NCBI RefSeq assembly: GCF_034702125.1
Contig: NC_085880.1
Location: 14,602,320 to 14,666,319 of the forward strand
DNA: 64,000 nt
Direction: 5' to 3'
Origin: Engraulis encrasicolus
Taxonomy: Eukaryota; Chordata; Actinopteri; Clupeiformes; Engraulidae
Below, one piece after another: positions 54,920-64,000 of the stretch; positions within the stretch are counted from its first letter, which is position 1, and each line of letters opens with the position of its first letter. Both the position numbers and the translations under genes were made by a program. The notes beneath the pieces are model-generated. The model worked only from the letters and a program-made list of their open reading frames with translations, was not told the origin of the DNA and did no database searches.

Positions 54920-55559
54920 GTACACACACACACACACACACACACTTTTCAAAGTTGTCAGAGGTTTTAAAAGAACATAGGCCTACTTTTTCCAGTTAGG
55001 TATAGTGATGGTGATAGAGTTGCACAGCTCTGTGTTAAATGTGTGGTGTATGCAACAGGAGTGTGGAGAGTGGCTTGCGGCCGATGCTCTCCAAAATGGA
55101 AGGCCTGGATTTCTGCATTTAGTTTGCATGCATAGTTCTCTGAAAAGTCTATGTGTAAAACAATTTAAATGTCTACCGCTTTTTCTTTCATTTCACTGAT
55201 TTTTTTCTGCCTGGGGTATCCAGTTGTATTGGTGGCCTTCAATTGATTTACGCTCATGTTTGAATTCTTCTATGACTTGTTCAACAGACCCACTCATTGT
55301 CTTCTTAAAAGGGCTAGAGGTAGAATTAATAGTTTAATTAATCACTGTCCCGAGTCAGCCGGTGCTTATTTGAGTCATTAGTAAGTGAAGGATGACTTTC
55401 ATGGTCTGCTGTCAGAGAACCCTAAATGCAGCTTTTGACAGAGCGGTCCGCTACGAGTGTCTTGGGAAAGACTTCTCATACGAAAAATCGCTTTACATAC
55501 CGTATTCAGAGTTATATCAATTGCTGGCATTCTGTGATGTCAAACAGCATTTTTTCATG
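54920..55559 (+). other. Intron 1 start of the second slc7a9 copy, unassigned
   Basis: Opens with (CA)n and continues without any slc7a9 exon 2-like sequence or other ORF that I recognise. Confidence 0.4.
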
Positions 55560-56140
55560 ACTGTGTAGACTTTGAGACAGGCATGGCACGGGCACGGCGC
55601 AAACATTGTCATCCTACATTGTGCCCCTTTAAAGCAATTCTTGTACGTCTTCTCACCAACAGCCACCTCTTCTTCTGCCCAGTGTTCCCATGTGGCAGCC
55701 TTGAGAGGGTTGTGTTCTCTGTAGAATCTCTTCAAAACAACACTTTGTGCATGTTCTATCCATGCATTCTTTGTTTTCAGGTCTGCATGTTATGGTTTTA
55801 AGCATTGTAGAAAAGTTTCGTGTTGGAATGATGCCCCTATGAGTCATACGATTGATGAGATGCCACATTTTCTCATGCCGGTAACAAGCACAAGTGTTAC
55901 AGTCAGTGGTTTTAGCTTCGCTGATGGAAAATGGCCTGTATCATAAAAACTGCCTGTAAAACATGGAATGCTTTCGTCCAGGATCTTTGCAGTAATCAGG
56001 GTAGATGTCTTGAAGAGATTCTGTAAGAATTCTTCCCTGCATCTTGGTCACTCAACCAACTGTGTCCTTCTTTCCAGGTTGTAGTATACTGTTTTCATCC
56101 CTGGGCAAGGATTCAACTTCTTGTTCTTTGCTGCCACACT
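55560..56140 (-). pseudogene. Decayed relative of the transposase at 17206-19951
   Basis: On the minus strand, across stops and frame changes, FYRQFL-YRPFSISEAKTTDC then NTCACYRHEKMWHLINRM mirrors FCRQRPFWIVKPSIKDRETC then MCKLHSNMQFMANRL of the intron 9 element. TITCRPENKECMDRTCTKC mirrors SITCASPTKECMYRECEKC. Only this N-terminal to middle part remains. A Harbinger-like MITE sits directly upstream of it. Confidence 0.7.
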
Positions 56141-56146
56141 TCTTTA

Positions 56147-56674
56147 AGCCGGGCATACACTGTGCGATATTTTCACTCGTGGGTCTTAAGCTTCTGCTCA
56201 CACTGCGCGATGGAATTTCACTGCTTAAAAGTTCACAGCTCACGACTCACGTCCTCACACTACACGAGCCGACAGTCGGATGCGAGCGAAATGCTTCCAC
56301 CGTACGATGCGACAGCATGTTTCCCCGGTCTGCAGAGGAGGGAACATGCGCACCTGAGGTGGAGATGAGGTCGCGCTCAACAGCGAATCGCACGGCCCTA
56401 TTAATTTGTGTCAAATCAGGTCGTAGCACTGTTTTAACTGTGCGATTTACGCACGAGCCACGACCAGAATTTCAAACCATTTTGATTTTCTTGCGACGCT
56501 GAGATTGCATGATCGTGAGGCGAAATCGCTTGTCGTTACCCCATGTACACTGCACGATGCGAGACTCAAGATTGACCTGCGATTGAGCAAGAAATCGGCC
56601 CGACTCTCAAAAAGTCGTGCGAGTGCCAAGTCGGGGCAAAATCGGGGCAAAAGTCGCACAGTGTAAGCCCAGCT
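56147..56674 (-). mobile_element. Harbinger-like MITE, copy 4 (528 bp), TTA TSD
   Basis: Reverse orientation, from AGCCGGGCATACACTGTGCG to GTGTAAGCCCAGCT. TTA is exact on both sides (56144-56146, 56675-56677). Confidence 0.9.
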
Positions 56675-56744
56675 TTAGAAGTGTGTATGTGCTTTCTTTA
56701 AAGTTAGACAGAACTAGCCTGATTATCATCGACTTTCAAATCTC

Positions 56745-57565
56745 TTCCATCATATGCCTGACCTCTTAGGCTTGATATTGGCAGGTTAATCTCAACAGCA
56801 CATCCAAAATGATTCTGGCAAGATTTTCTTCTGTTGTTGAAGTTGCCTCAGACATTCGAATGATTTTTTCATGCACCACCAAATCTTTGTCCACACAACG
56901 TAGACACAGGGCCTCCTGCTCCACACCTGAGATATCCCTTGTCCCGTCCATCATGATGGCATACTGCAACACGGGGGGCAATCGCTATTCCAACATGCCG
57001 CTATTCCGACACTTTTTAGGGGTTTGGGTTAGGGTTAAAGTTAGGGATGTCGGAATAGCGGCATGTAGGAATAGCGGCGGATGGTGGAAAACGTGTCAGT
57101 ATTCCGACAATAGACATTAACGTCGGAATAGCGACATGTTGGAATAGCGCCACGTAACCCTGCAACACTGGGAGGGACTGGATCTCATCCGCAATTTCCC
57201 TGATGATGGAGGAACTCATCTCATCTCAACGCATCCCATATAGGTAATCCCAAGATGTGTGCACCCCCCTCTTTCCAGACAGCCATCTCTTAAAAGCTGG
57301 ATCCCCCTCAGCTTTGTACTTCAGGAGGAGGTTAAGGTTGCCTTAATGATGTTCATGCCCCCTGAAGGCCATTCCCTGCCTTGCCAGCAGCATAACACCC
57401 ACTATGATTTTCTCTGCTTTCTGCCTGCACTGCTCAACTGACTGTGTCGTTACAGGTTTACTCTCATATGCAGCTGTTGTGACAGCCACTTTGTGACCAG
57501 CTGATTTCTCGTGGTTAGAGAATCTTTCCAGAGCTTTTCCTCCAGTTTTTAAAGTTGGAGCTTAC
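56745..57565 (-). pseudogene. hAT transposase relic (TTF/DUF4371 type), broken
   Basis: Minus strand reads EKALERFSNHEKSAGHKVAV, then LLARQGMAFRGHEHH, DPAFKRWLSGKRGVHTSWDY, REIADEIQSLPVLQ and YAIMMDGTRDISGVEQEALC (catalytic Asp region). At least two stops and a frameshift near 56785 break it. The 188 bp MITE at 56973-57160 lies inside and keeps the frame if only one TSD copy is counted. Confidence 0.75.
56973..57160. mobile_element. 188 bp MITE with perfect 8 bp TSD
   Basis: TGCAACAC flanks both sides (56965-56972, 57161-57168). The interior repeats CGCTATTCC/GGAATAGCG. Related to 45310-45660. Confidence 0.9.
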
Positions 57566-57859
57566 AAAAGCTGGATCTAAGCTCTTGGCTTGAGCTGGTT
57601 TTCCACTTTTGTAATATTTAGAGCACTGAAAACAGAGAACCCCCCTGACGTACACACTCTCTGCGCCCATGGCAATAACCAATAAGCGTTAAGCAATTTG
57701 CCATTGACTAACACACACACACACACACACAGCCCAGTCCAACACAAACACAGGAGTACAATACCGTTTCCCACCACATATGAAAGTGAATTGTCCAGGG
57801 AGGCGCTATTTAGCACATTGAGGGGGACGGATCCAGGTGGATGGAAATCTGCGTACGTC

Positions 57860-58860
57860 AAGTCCCCCTCGTACCCCCGCTATCTGCGCCCATGCACACA
57901 CTACCTTTGTCATTAACATATCGGACAGTGACTGCAAGGTGGCATTTGCTCAATATGTCAGATGTGTCGTCCACATGCACAGCAATAAATGCAAGTTTTT
58001 TATTTCTGTGTCTGTCCGTTCGTGGATGACGGCTGCTACACTTTCCACAATTTCATTGTGTATGGGATTAGACATGCCAGTGAACACTGTTGACGTCTGC
58101 AAATGGTCGGATGTCGTGCTGTCAAACTTCGCAAATGACTTGATAAGCTACACAAACTTGCCCCTGTTAGTACTGCCAGCCGTCTCGTCATGGCCCCTAA
58201 ATGTCATCTCTTGCCGTGCAAGATATACAGCTGCAACAATAAGGGCTTCCACACACCGGCTCCGACAGCACTGCGCAGCACTTCGACTTCCGACACAATT
58301 CCGACCAGCAAACCCAATTTCACACGAACATAGCACTGATAGTCAATGGGCGGCGTCGACAAAATAGAATTTCTCTTTAATCGCTATCCGACATCCGCGA
58401 ATGTCCATGGACATCGGCGCTAGTGTGCGGGGTTCTATTGAAAACAATGGAATCGAACTTTTGCGGAGCAGTGCTCAGCACTTTGTTGGAGCCAGTGTGC
58501 GGAAGCCCTTAGTCTCTGCAGTACCTCCCTGTTTTTTTTCCCTGTACATTGTGCTATCGCCTGCTAATGCTCCTAGCCATGTCCAAAGCCTCATCGATTC
58601 TCACGCGCCCAAAGTATTTAAGTTTCACAGCACAATCGTTGTGTCTTTTACTGCATCTATCTTTGTCAAAGAGAAGCAAAAGCAAGCCAGCAAAATAACT
58701 TCTGCAGTTTGGCGCTACCATCTAGCCACTCCATACGGACGTAGTTTTCCTCTTTGAGCGCCCTAAACCCACCTTTCCCTGTTTCAAAAAAAAAGACTGT
58801 ACTCGGAGGCACTCTCATTTGACCTCGGCCTGTGTAAATAATTTGAGGCACCCTCATTTG
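57860..58860 (-). pseudogene. Second hAT transposase relic (TTF/DUF4371 type), broken
   Basis: Minus strand reads EWLDGSAKLQKLFCW, then in other frames LFDKDRCSKRHN and DEALDMARSISR, then RQEMTFRGHDETAGSTNRGK, FTGMSNPIHNEIVESVAAVI and AFIAVHVDDTSDILSKCHLA. Several frameshifts and stops. A TA-flanked MITE at 58242-58509 is inserted in it. Confidence 0.7.
58242..58509. mobile_element. 268 bp MITE with TA TSD
   Basis: Ends AGGGCTTCCACACACCGGC and GCCAGTGTGCGGAAGCCCT are inverse (two mismatches). TA on both sides. Confidence 0.82.
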
Positions 58861-58902
58861 ACCTCGGCCTATCCAGGTATGAATGTGGGTGTGTATGGGA
58901 TA

Positions 58903-60926
58903 TTAGGTGGGTGCATATTGTGGAGGTTGCAAAGACCTCAGACCCTCAAAGAGCTGCCCTACCAGCCGCGCAGTTGCGCTCATGCTTTCTTGTATGAATG
59001 TTCTCATAAGTCTTTCATCCCGCTCTTCGCTTAGTCTTGCCATGTTCTCTAGTCTGTCCATGGAGGACCTCTGCTCCTCACTCCAGCTTTGGAGGAATCT
59101 GCCATACCAGGCAGCTGGCTTCTTTCCTACACAGAGATATAAGAAATTCTTTGCTAATAATTGGTTATTGATGCTTGGCTTTCAGGTGAAATGCCAGAGA
59201 ATCCTCAGCCTCAACCAGTAGGCCTCACTACATATTTTGTGAAAGTTGAATTTATACAGAATTGTTTGTAATTAGTGTCACATGACATCTATGTTGATAG
59301 CCTGGTCCTGACCATCCCAAAATACTATAATTTCATTTCGTATTCATGGTCTGGCATTTGTTTGCTCTGAGGCGATTGTAGGAAGCAGGAAGTTTGCACT
59401 CAGTTATGGTTTGAAATTATTGGACACCTCTCACCCAATCGCTGGCAGTTACTCAACAACAACATAGCGCAGACCAATGGCTCTGGCGCAGATGTGTACG
59501 TCTTTGTCACGAGCGTCCTCCCCCTTTCGCCCCCACGTGGGGGGCGTATTCGCTTATTGACAATTTTCTGGGGGGGTCGTTGCGATCTGAATTCTACTGC
59601 TCCAGGCACTCCACAGAGAAGCACGGTCAGACTACAGTAGTGGAGCCAATCCTTTGGCGGAAGTACGTAGGATGGCTCACGAGGCTACTATGTTGATATT
59701 GGAGGTAAAAGCATAATATCCTTGAGGTGCAACAACATAATGTGTTTTTCACATGAAATAAACATTTTTAGAAGTCTAAAGTGACAACCAACCCCATCCT
59801 CCCCTACCAAGGCTTTGAAGACATTTGTTCTGTTTTAAAGTTGGCGTAGGCCTACTGCACTTTACCTTTGTGGGGCAGTTGTAGCCTGCATGTAGGTGGT
59901 GGTGTATAATACATCTTTAAGACAATCCGGGCACCGGTCAAGTTTAGTTTAGTGCGCATGTCCACGCTCAGTTGGAAAGCTAGCTATCAGCGAGAAAGCA
60001 TTGTTGTGTTTGTTTTGACCTGGAAATAATCGACAATAATGATCAGACCTATAATGATCTGTTAATCTATTTCATCTAGATCTGTGGTAATGATATCTTG
60101 TGAAATACTTGTGAGGACGTTTGGGTTTTTTTTAGCCTACAACTATTGGCATAATGGCTCGCTTTAGGCTGCGCAAGGGTGGTCAAAGTTTGTAGTTTTC
60201 AAGGAGACATCCACTCCGACATATCCACACTTTTTACAAAAAATAACATACAAATATAGCCTAGATACAATGTTGCACAGAGTGCAGTGCTTACTCTTCC
60301 TTGGTGCTTGAGGACGTTGCGCATTTGGGGCTAGAGGTCCAGGGGCAGCTGTGTCAGAGACCTCAACCTCTACGTCTTCTTCCTCCATGTTTCCAGCATT
60401 GTCATCGCCGTCATAATCTACCGTCATAATAACATCATATTAGTCTTAGACTTTGTGACATATAGAAACCAACCATGGTTAATGTAGGCTAGTCGTAGTC
60501 CTCAAAAACTTACCACATGTTACGTTGACTTCATCGAAACCGATGCCGTGTTCCTGGACGTTAAAGATAGGGCGCTCTCCCATGAAATTGTTGATTTTAT
60601 CGTAGTAAGGGAACTGGGATGGACAGGCACCGCTCTTATCAACTGCCCTTTTTCGCTTTACTGAAGGCAGCTTTCAAGGCCTTCCACCTATTTTGCAGTT
60701 GCTCAGTTGTCCTGTCATAGCCAGCCTCCTTGAATTTACCTAAAACCACCTTAAACAGCTCACTTTTACGGACTTTTCGCTGGTCCATCTGTCTTATAAT
60801 GTTTTCCTCTTCCATTATATTTAACAATAAGACTACTATACATTTGTCTCCTCCACCGACCGACCAATGCCTATTTGCGGCATCCATTTCAACGTTGCTC
60901 TTTCTTAACGGTATTTTAGGTTTCAA
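58903..60926 (-). pseudogene. Myb/SANT-like DNA-binding gene, three exons, one frameshift
   Basis: Exons on minus: 60926-60514, 60417-60295, 59126-58903. Exon 1 has an ELFKVVLGKFKEAGYDRTTE, QLQNRWKALKAAFSKAKK trihelix/Myb-SANT domain. It shifts frame by one base near 60640 before SGACPSQFPYYDKINNFMGE. Exon 2 is acidic (EEEDVEVEVSD). Exon 3 ends in a helical RDERLMRTFIQESMSATARL tail and TAA at 58905. Junction phases agree and splice sites are consensus. Such proteins are often transposon accessory or domesticated proteins in fish. A real gene with a sequencing error cannot be excluded. It lies just upstream of a hAT relic on the same strand. Confidence 0.6.
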
Positions 60927-61235
60927 AAGTAGTAGTTATAAGGATGGGCGCGGACACTACACAAGTACACGTCACAAACACCCAACCAAACCAAGTGGAA
61001 TAGAGTGTATACATGGACCATCTGATCGGACTACACCACCTTTTCTATTCCGATTAGAATTCTGATCCGATCAAAGAAAGCTATTCCGATCGGGTCGAAT
61101 ACAAGGGGATTCATGATCGGATTTTAAAAATATTCATATTCTAATCGGATCATTACGTTCTCGCCCTCGATTTTCTCACCCTGAAAGACAGAACTTATAC
61201 ATTTAGCTTATTGCAGCAGCTCAACATTTCACTTA
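60927..61235. other. Interval of GATCGGA-rich sequence
   Basis: Repeated ATTCCGAT/ATCGGATC motifs at 61020-61150 suggest another small repeat element whose ends I could not fix. No ORF. Confidence 0.4.
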
Positions 61236-62682
61236 CAAACCCCAACTCCGATGAAGTTGGGACGTTTGGTAAACAGTGAATAAAATCAAAATGCTATCAT
61301 TTTCAAAACATTCAATCTATTCATTAGATGGAGAATAGTGAAAAGACAACATATTAAGTGTTAAAACCGAGAAAAAATATTGTTTTGGGGGACATATGTA
61401 CTCATTTCTAATTTGATAAATCCAACACGTCTCAAAAGAGTTGGGACGGGGATCAGTGAAATTTAGTAAACATCCAAATAAGATAAAACAACAAAGAAGA
61501 ACATTTCAAAATGAATTGTACTGACGGACAATATAGGTGTCCAGGTATAAGATCATCACAGAGAGGCTGAGTCACTCAGAATTAAAGATGCAAAGGGAAT
61601 AATTACCATAGTTATTACATACATTTTTGAATTCCCTTTGATTTACCACGATTGAGTGTATATAAGACATATTTTTGTTAATAAAATCATTGTATAGGTT
61701 CATGACAGCATGAAATATATATTGGCTGTAGTCTCACTCTAATTCCTGGAGTGCTAGAGCTATTGAAAATTGACCATATTAAGAATGCTTAATGCATGAA
61801 AATGATACAGGGGTTTAACATTCTCCTAAGCACCTGAGCTCACTTGAAATAGACCCAGAAGACATGGGAAACTGTCCTTTGCTTACGGAAGTCAGCAGAA
61901 GTTGTAGAAGTCCATTCTTTTTGACAATAATAGAGCATTGCACATCCTGTGCTACAGTGAAAATGGACCATCCAACTTGTGTTAGTGCTAGCTTCAAAAG
62001 TCAGCCTCCATGATGGCATGCGGATGCAGTAGTGCATTGGTTAAGATGTTCTCACTCATCTGTAGAGTTAAATACAGTGCTGAATGGTATAAATGGGTTT
62101 TAAACAGCATGAAAAGCCACTCATGCATTATATTTTGAAGGGAGATCTTCGATTACTGCCACATAGTAAGGTCAAATTGCATTCTCTACTATGTTTTAAG
62201 AGTTTGGCTCCATCATAAGGACCAGCAGGTGATAAAATGGTGGGTTTTTGGTCAAGACCTGTCACACTGTAAGCACTACAGAAAGGAAAACATTGCAAAA
62301 CATGACAAGGAATACACCCACCATTTAAGCTGGTGAAATCATGTCCAAGATAGGAATTAACACTGTTTTTTATATAAAATCATCTCATCGGTTAATGTAT
62401 TTAACTGTTAAGTGTTGTCTTTTGTTTTGTTTTTAGTCTTCCTCGACATTTGCTGCCATTTATTGTCCCCGTCCCAACTCTTTTGAGACGTGTTGGATTT
62501 ATCAAATTAGAAATGAGTACATATGTCCCCCAAAACAATATTTTTTCTCGGTTTTAACACTTAATATGTTGTCTTTTCTCTATTCTCCATCTAATGAATA
62601 GATTGAATGTTTTGAAAATGATAGCATTTTGATTTTATTCACTGTTTACCAAACGTCCCAACTTCATCGGAGTTGGGGTTTG
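61236..62682 (+). mobile_element. Tc1/mariner-type element with ~220 bp TIRs, decayed transposase
   Basis: TA flanks CAAACCCCAACTCCGATGAA at the left and its inverse at the right. Arms 61236-61460 and 62455-62682 are nearly perfect inverses (CAACACGTCTCAAAAGAGTT versus AACTCTTTTGAGACGTGTTG). The middle (about 61820-62060) has GGGAAACTGTCC, CAACTTGTGTTAG and similar phrases that I recall from Tc1-like transposases of fish, but every frame is closed. Confidence 0.85.
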
Positions 62683-62690
62683 TACATTTA

Positions 62691-63195
62691 AGTAAGGGTT
62701 AACGTTCGGTGAGAAGGTCGCTACCGTGGAATAGCAGCACGACAGAGAGAATCTTTAGACCCCGACGCGGAGCGGAGTGCTGCTATTCCACAAAGCGACC
62801 GACTCGCCGAAAGTTAACCCGCTTATTATATGGATATAGGCTACTTAAATGATTCACACATGGCGGGGACATTTCTTTAGGCCTATTTAATGTTAAGTCT
62901 ATTGTAGTTTTTAATGTCAAAAGATTGTTGCAGCGCAAAAACAAAACAGTGCCGTTGTGGAAGTTGAACACCGCTAGGCAACAGCTAGGTAGCCAGGACA
63001 ACAGGTGTTGTCTATCACAGCAGCTGATTAGAGTCTTGTTGAAAAGTCGCTTTAGCAGTGAAAAGTCTTGTTGCCATTGACAGCGGTCTGTTATAGACCA
63101 ACCCGTCCGTTATCGAAAAATAACAGACGTGCGAACGTTGGGGAGCCCCGTTGAAATGAATGGAGCATTCGACCGATGACGTCACACCATATAAT
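62691..63195. repeat. Dispersed repeat with terminal hairpin, copy 2
   Basis: Matches 10680-11325 from AAGGGTTAACGTTCGG to ATGACGTCACACCATATAAT. The hairpin is shorter because part of its loop is deleted. It begins a few bases after the Tc1-like element ends. Confidence 0.85.
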
Positions 63196-63337
63196 AATAC
63201 TAATTAATAATGTATTGTTTCATGGTCTGGTTGACATGTACATGGAATTGCCCTATAACCACTCATGTTTTATTTTCATTTTTCCAGCACCTTTAAATAG
63301 GTTGCCCACTAGTTCACAACCTTGAAAACAACCATTT

Positions 63338-63416
63338 AATCTAATTCTAATTTGCCAGAAATGAAACCCCGTTGAAGGTCAATGGAATGTTCTGTCTGGC
63401 AAATTAGAATTAGATT
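63338..63416. repeat. 21 bp-arm perfect hairpin
   Basis: The arm from AATCTAATTCTAATTTGCC to its final AG (63338-63358) is the exact inverse of 63396-63416, with a 37 bp loop. Confidence 0.85.
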
Positions 63417-64000
63417 TGTAACAAAAATAGAAAAACTTGGTATGGAAATCTATGGAGTATAATGAAGAGGGAAGTGTTGGTCACCAGATCAAAGAACAAA
63501 AAACAGCTGGCAGCTAAGCATCAATGATATCTGGGCTTTCATAACCCTCATGCAATGCCACTGCCATTGACTTCAATGTTAAACACAGTCAGGTCAGCAG
63601 TCTAACCCATGACTGCGGTTTTGAGTAATGAACAAGGCTGAGACTTTTTAAAGCCTCAGGAAGCTTTTACCAGTGTTTAGAGTTAATTGGTTCATTCAGA
63701 TGATTAGGTTAATAGCTTGTTTAGACAACCTTTTCATGATATGCACATTTTTTGAGATAGGAATTTTGGGTTTTCATGAGCTGTATGCCAAAAATCATCA
63801 ATATTAAAACAAAACAAGACCTGAAATATTTCAGTTGGTGTGCAATGAATGTAAAACATATGAAAGTTTATTTGTTATCATTACATTATGGGGAAAAAAA
63901 TGAACTTTAACACAATATGCTAATTATTTGAGAAGGACCTGTATAGCCTAACCCAGCTGTCCAAAATAATATGATTAATCACAGATACCTCCTCATTTAA
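63417..64000. other. Right edge of window, unassigned
   Basis: AT-rich and without coding or repeat structure I can delimit. Confidence 0.4.

Noticed and set aside
56044..56659. 152-codon and similar ORFs across the MITE copies
   Set aside because: Open frames arise in all four MITE copies from CG-rich palindromic sequence, without conservation of one frame.
55500..64000. slc7a9 exon 2 of the downstream copy
   Set aside because: I looked for [15 protein letters not shown] frames on both strands and for the exon's DNA and found none.

Overview
The window comes from a vertebrate nuclear genome, almost certainly a ray-finned fish. It has long (TG)n/(CA)n tracts, a spliced solute-carrier gene with introns of up to 16 kb, a Ngaro tyrosine-recombinase retrotransposon, tRNA-derived SINEs and many short inverted-repeat elements with clean target-site duplications (TSDs). 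I cannot name the species.

The host gene is slc7a9, the light chain b(0,+)AT of the cystine/dibasic amino-acid exchanger. It lies on the + strand from 2,934 to 46,463. I placed 12 coding exons from splice sites, reading phase and recall of the family. They join without a phase error into 487 codons, the human length. Two further traces of the same gene flank it. A decayed piece of exon 11 lies upstream at about 2.2 kb, and a second, well-kept first coding exon (36 codons, its own splice sites) lies downstream at 54.8 kb with related 5' sequence. Together they point to a tandem slc7a9 array; the body of the downstream copy is not in the window.

Most other sequence is transposon in the large introns. 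Intron 9 (14.6-29.0 kb) carries a 5.0 kb DNA transposon with an unclassified D-D-E-like transposase, nested in a hAT-type element, plus several miniature inverted-repeat elements (MITEs) and a deleted element with an integrase-like IDGFSR motif. Intron 10 (29.1-44.9 kb) carries a minus-strand hAT-transposase-derived gene. That gene is broken by a 7 kb Ngaro with complete split direct repeats, by a 1.25 kb GGCCTC-ended element that itself holds a Harbinger-like MITE, and by a 1.0 kb hAT element. The flanking host sequence at all three sites reads in frame once the insertions are ignored.

The right third (46.5-64 kb) holds interrupted SINEs, a perfect 218 bp palindrome with a TSD, a second relic of the unclassified transposase, two decayed hAT (TTF/DUF4371-type) transposases, a three-exon Myb/SANT-like gene with one frameshift, and a long-TIR Tc1/mariner relic. 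All calls come from reading the sequence; no database search was run.
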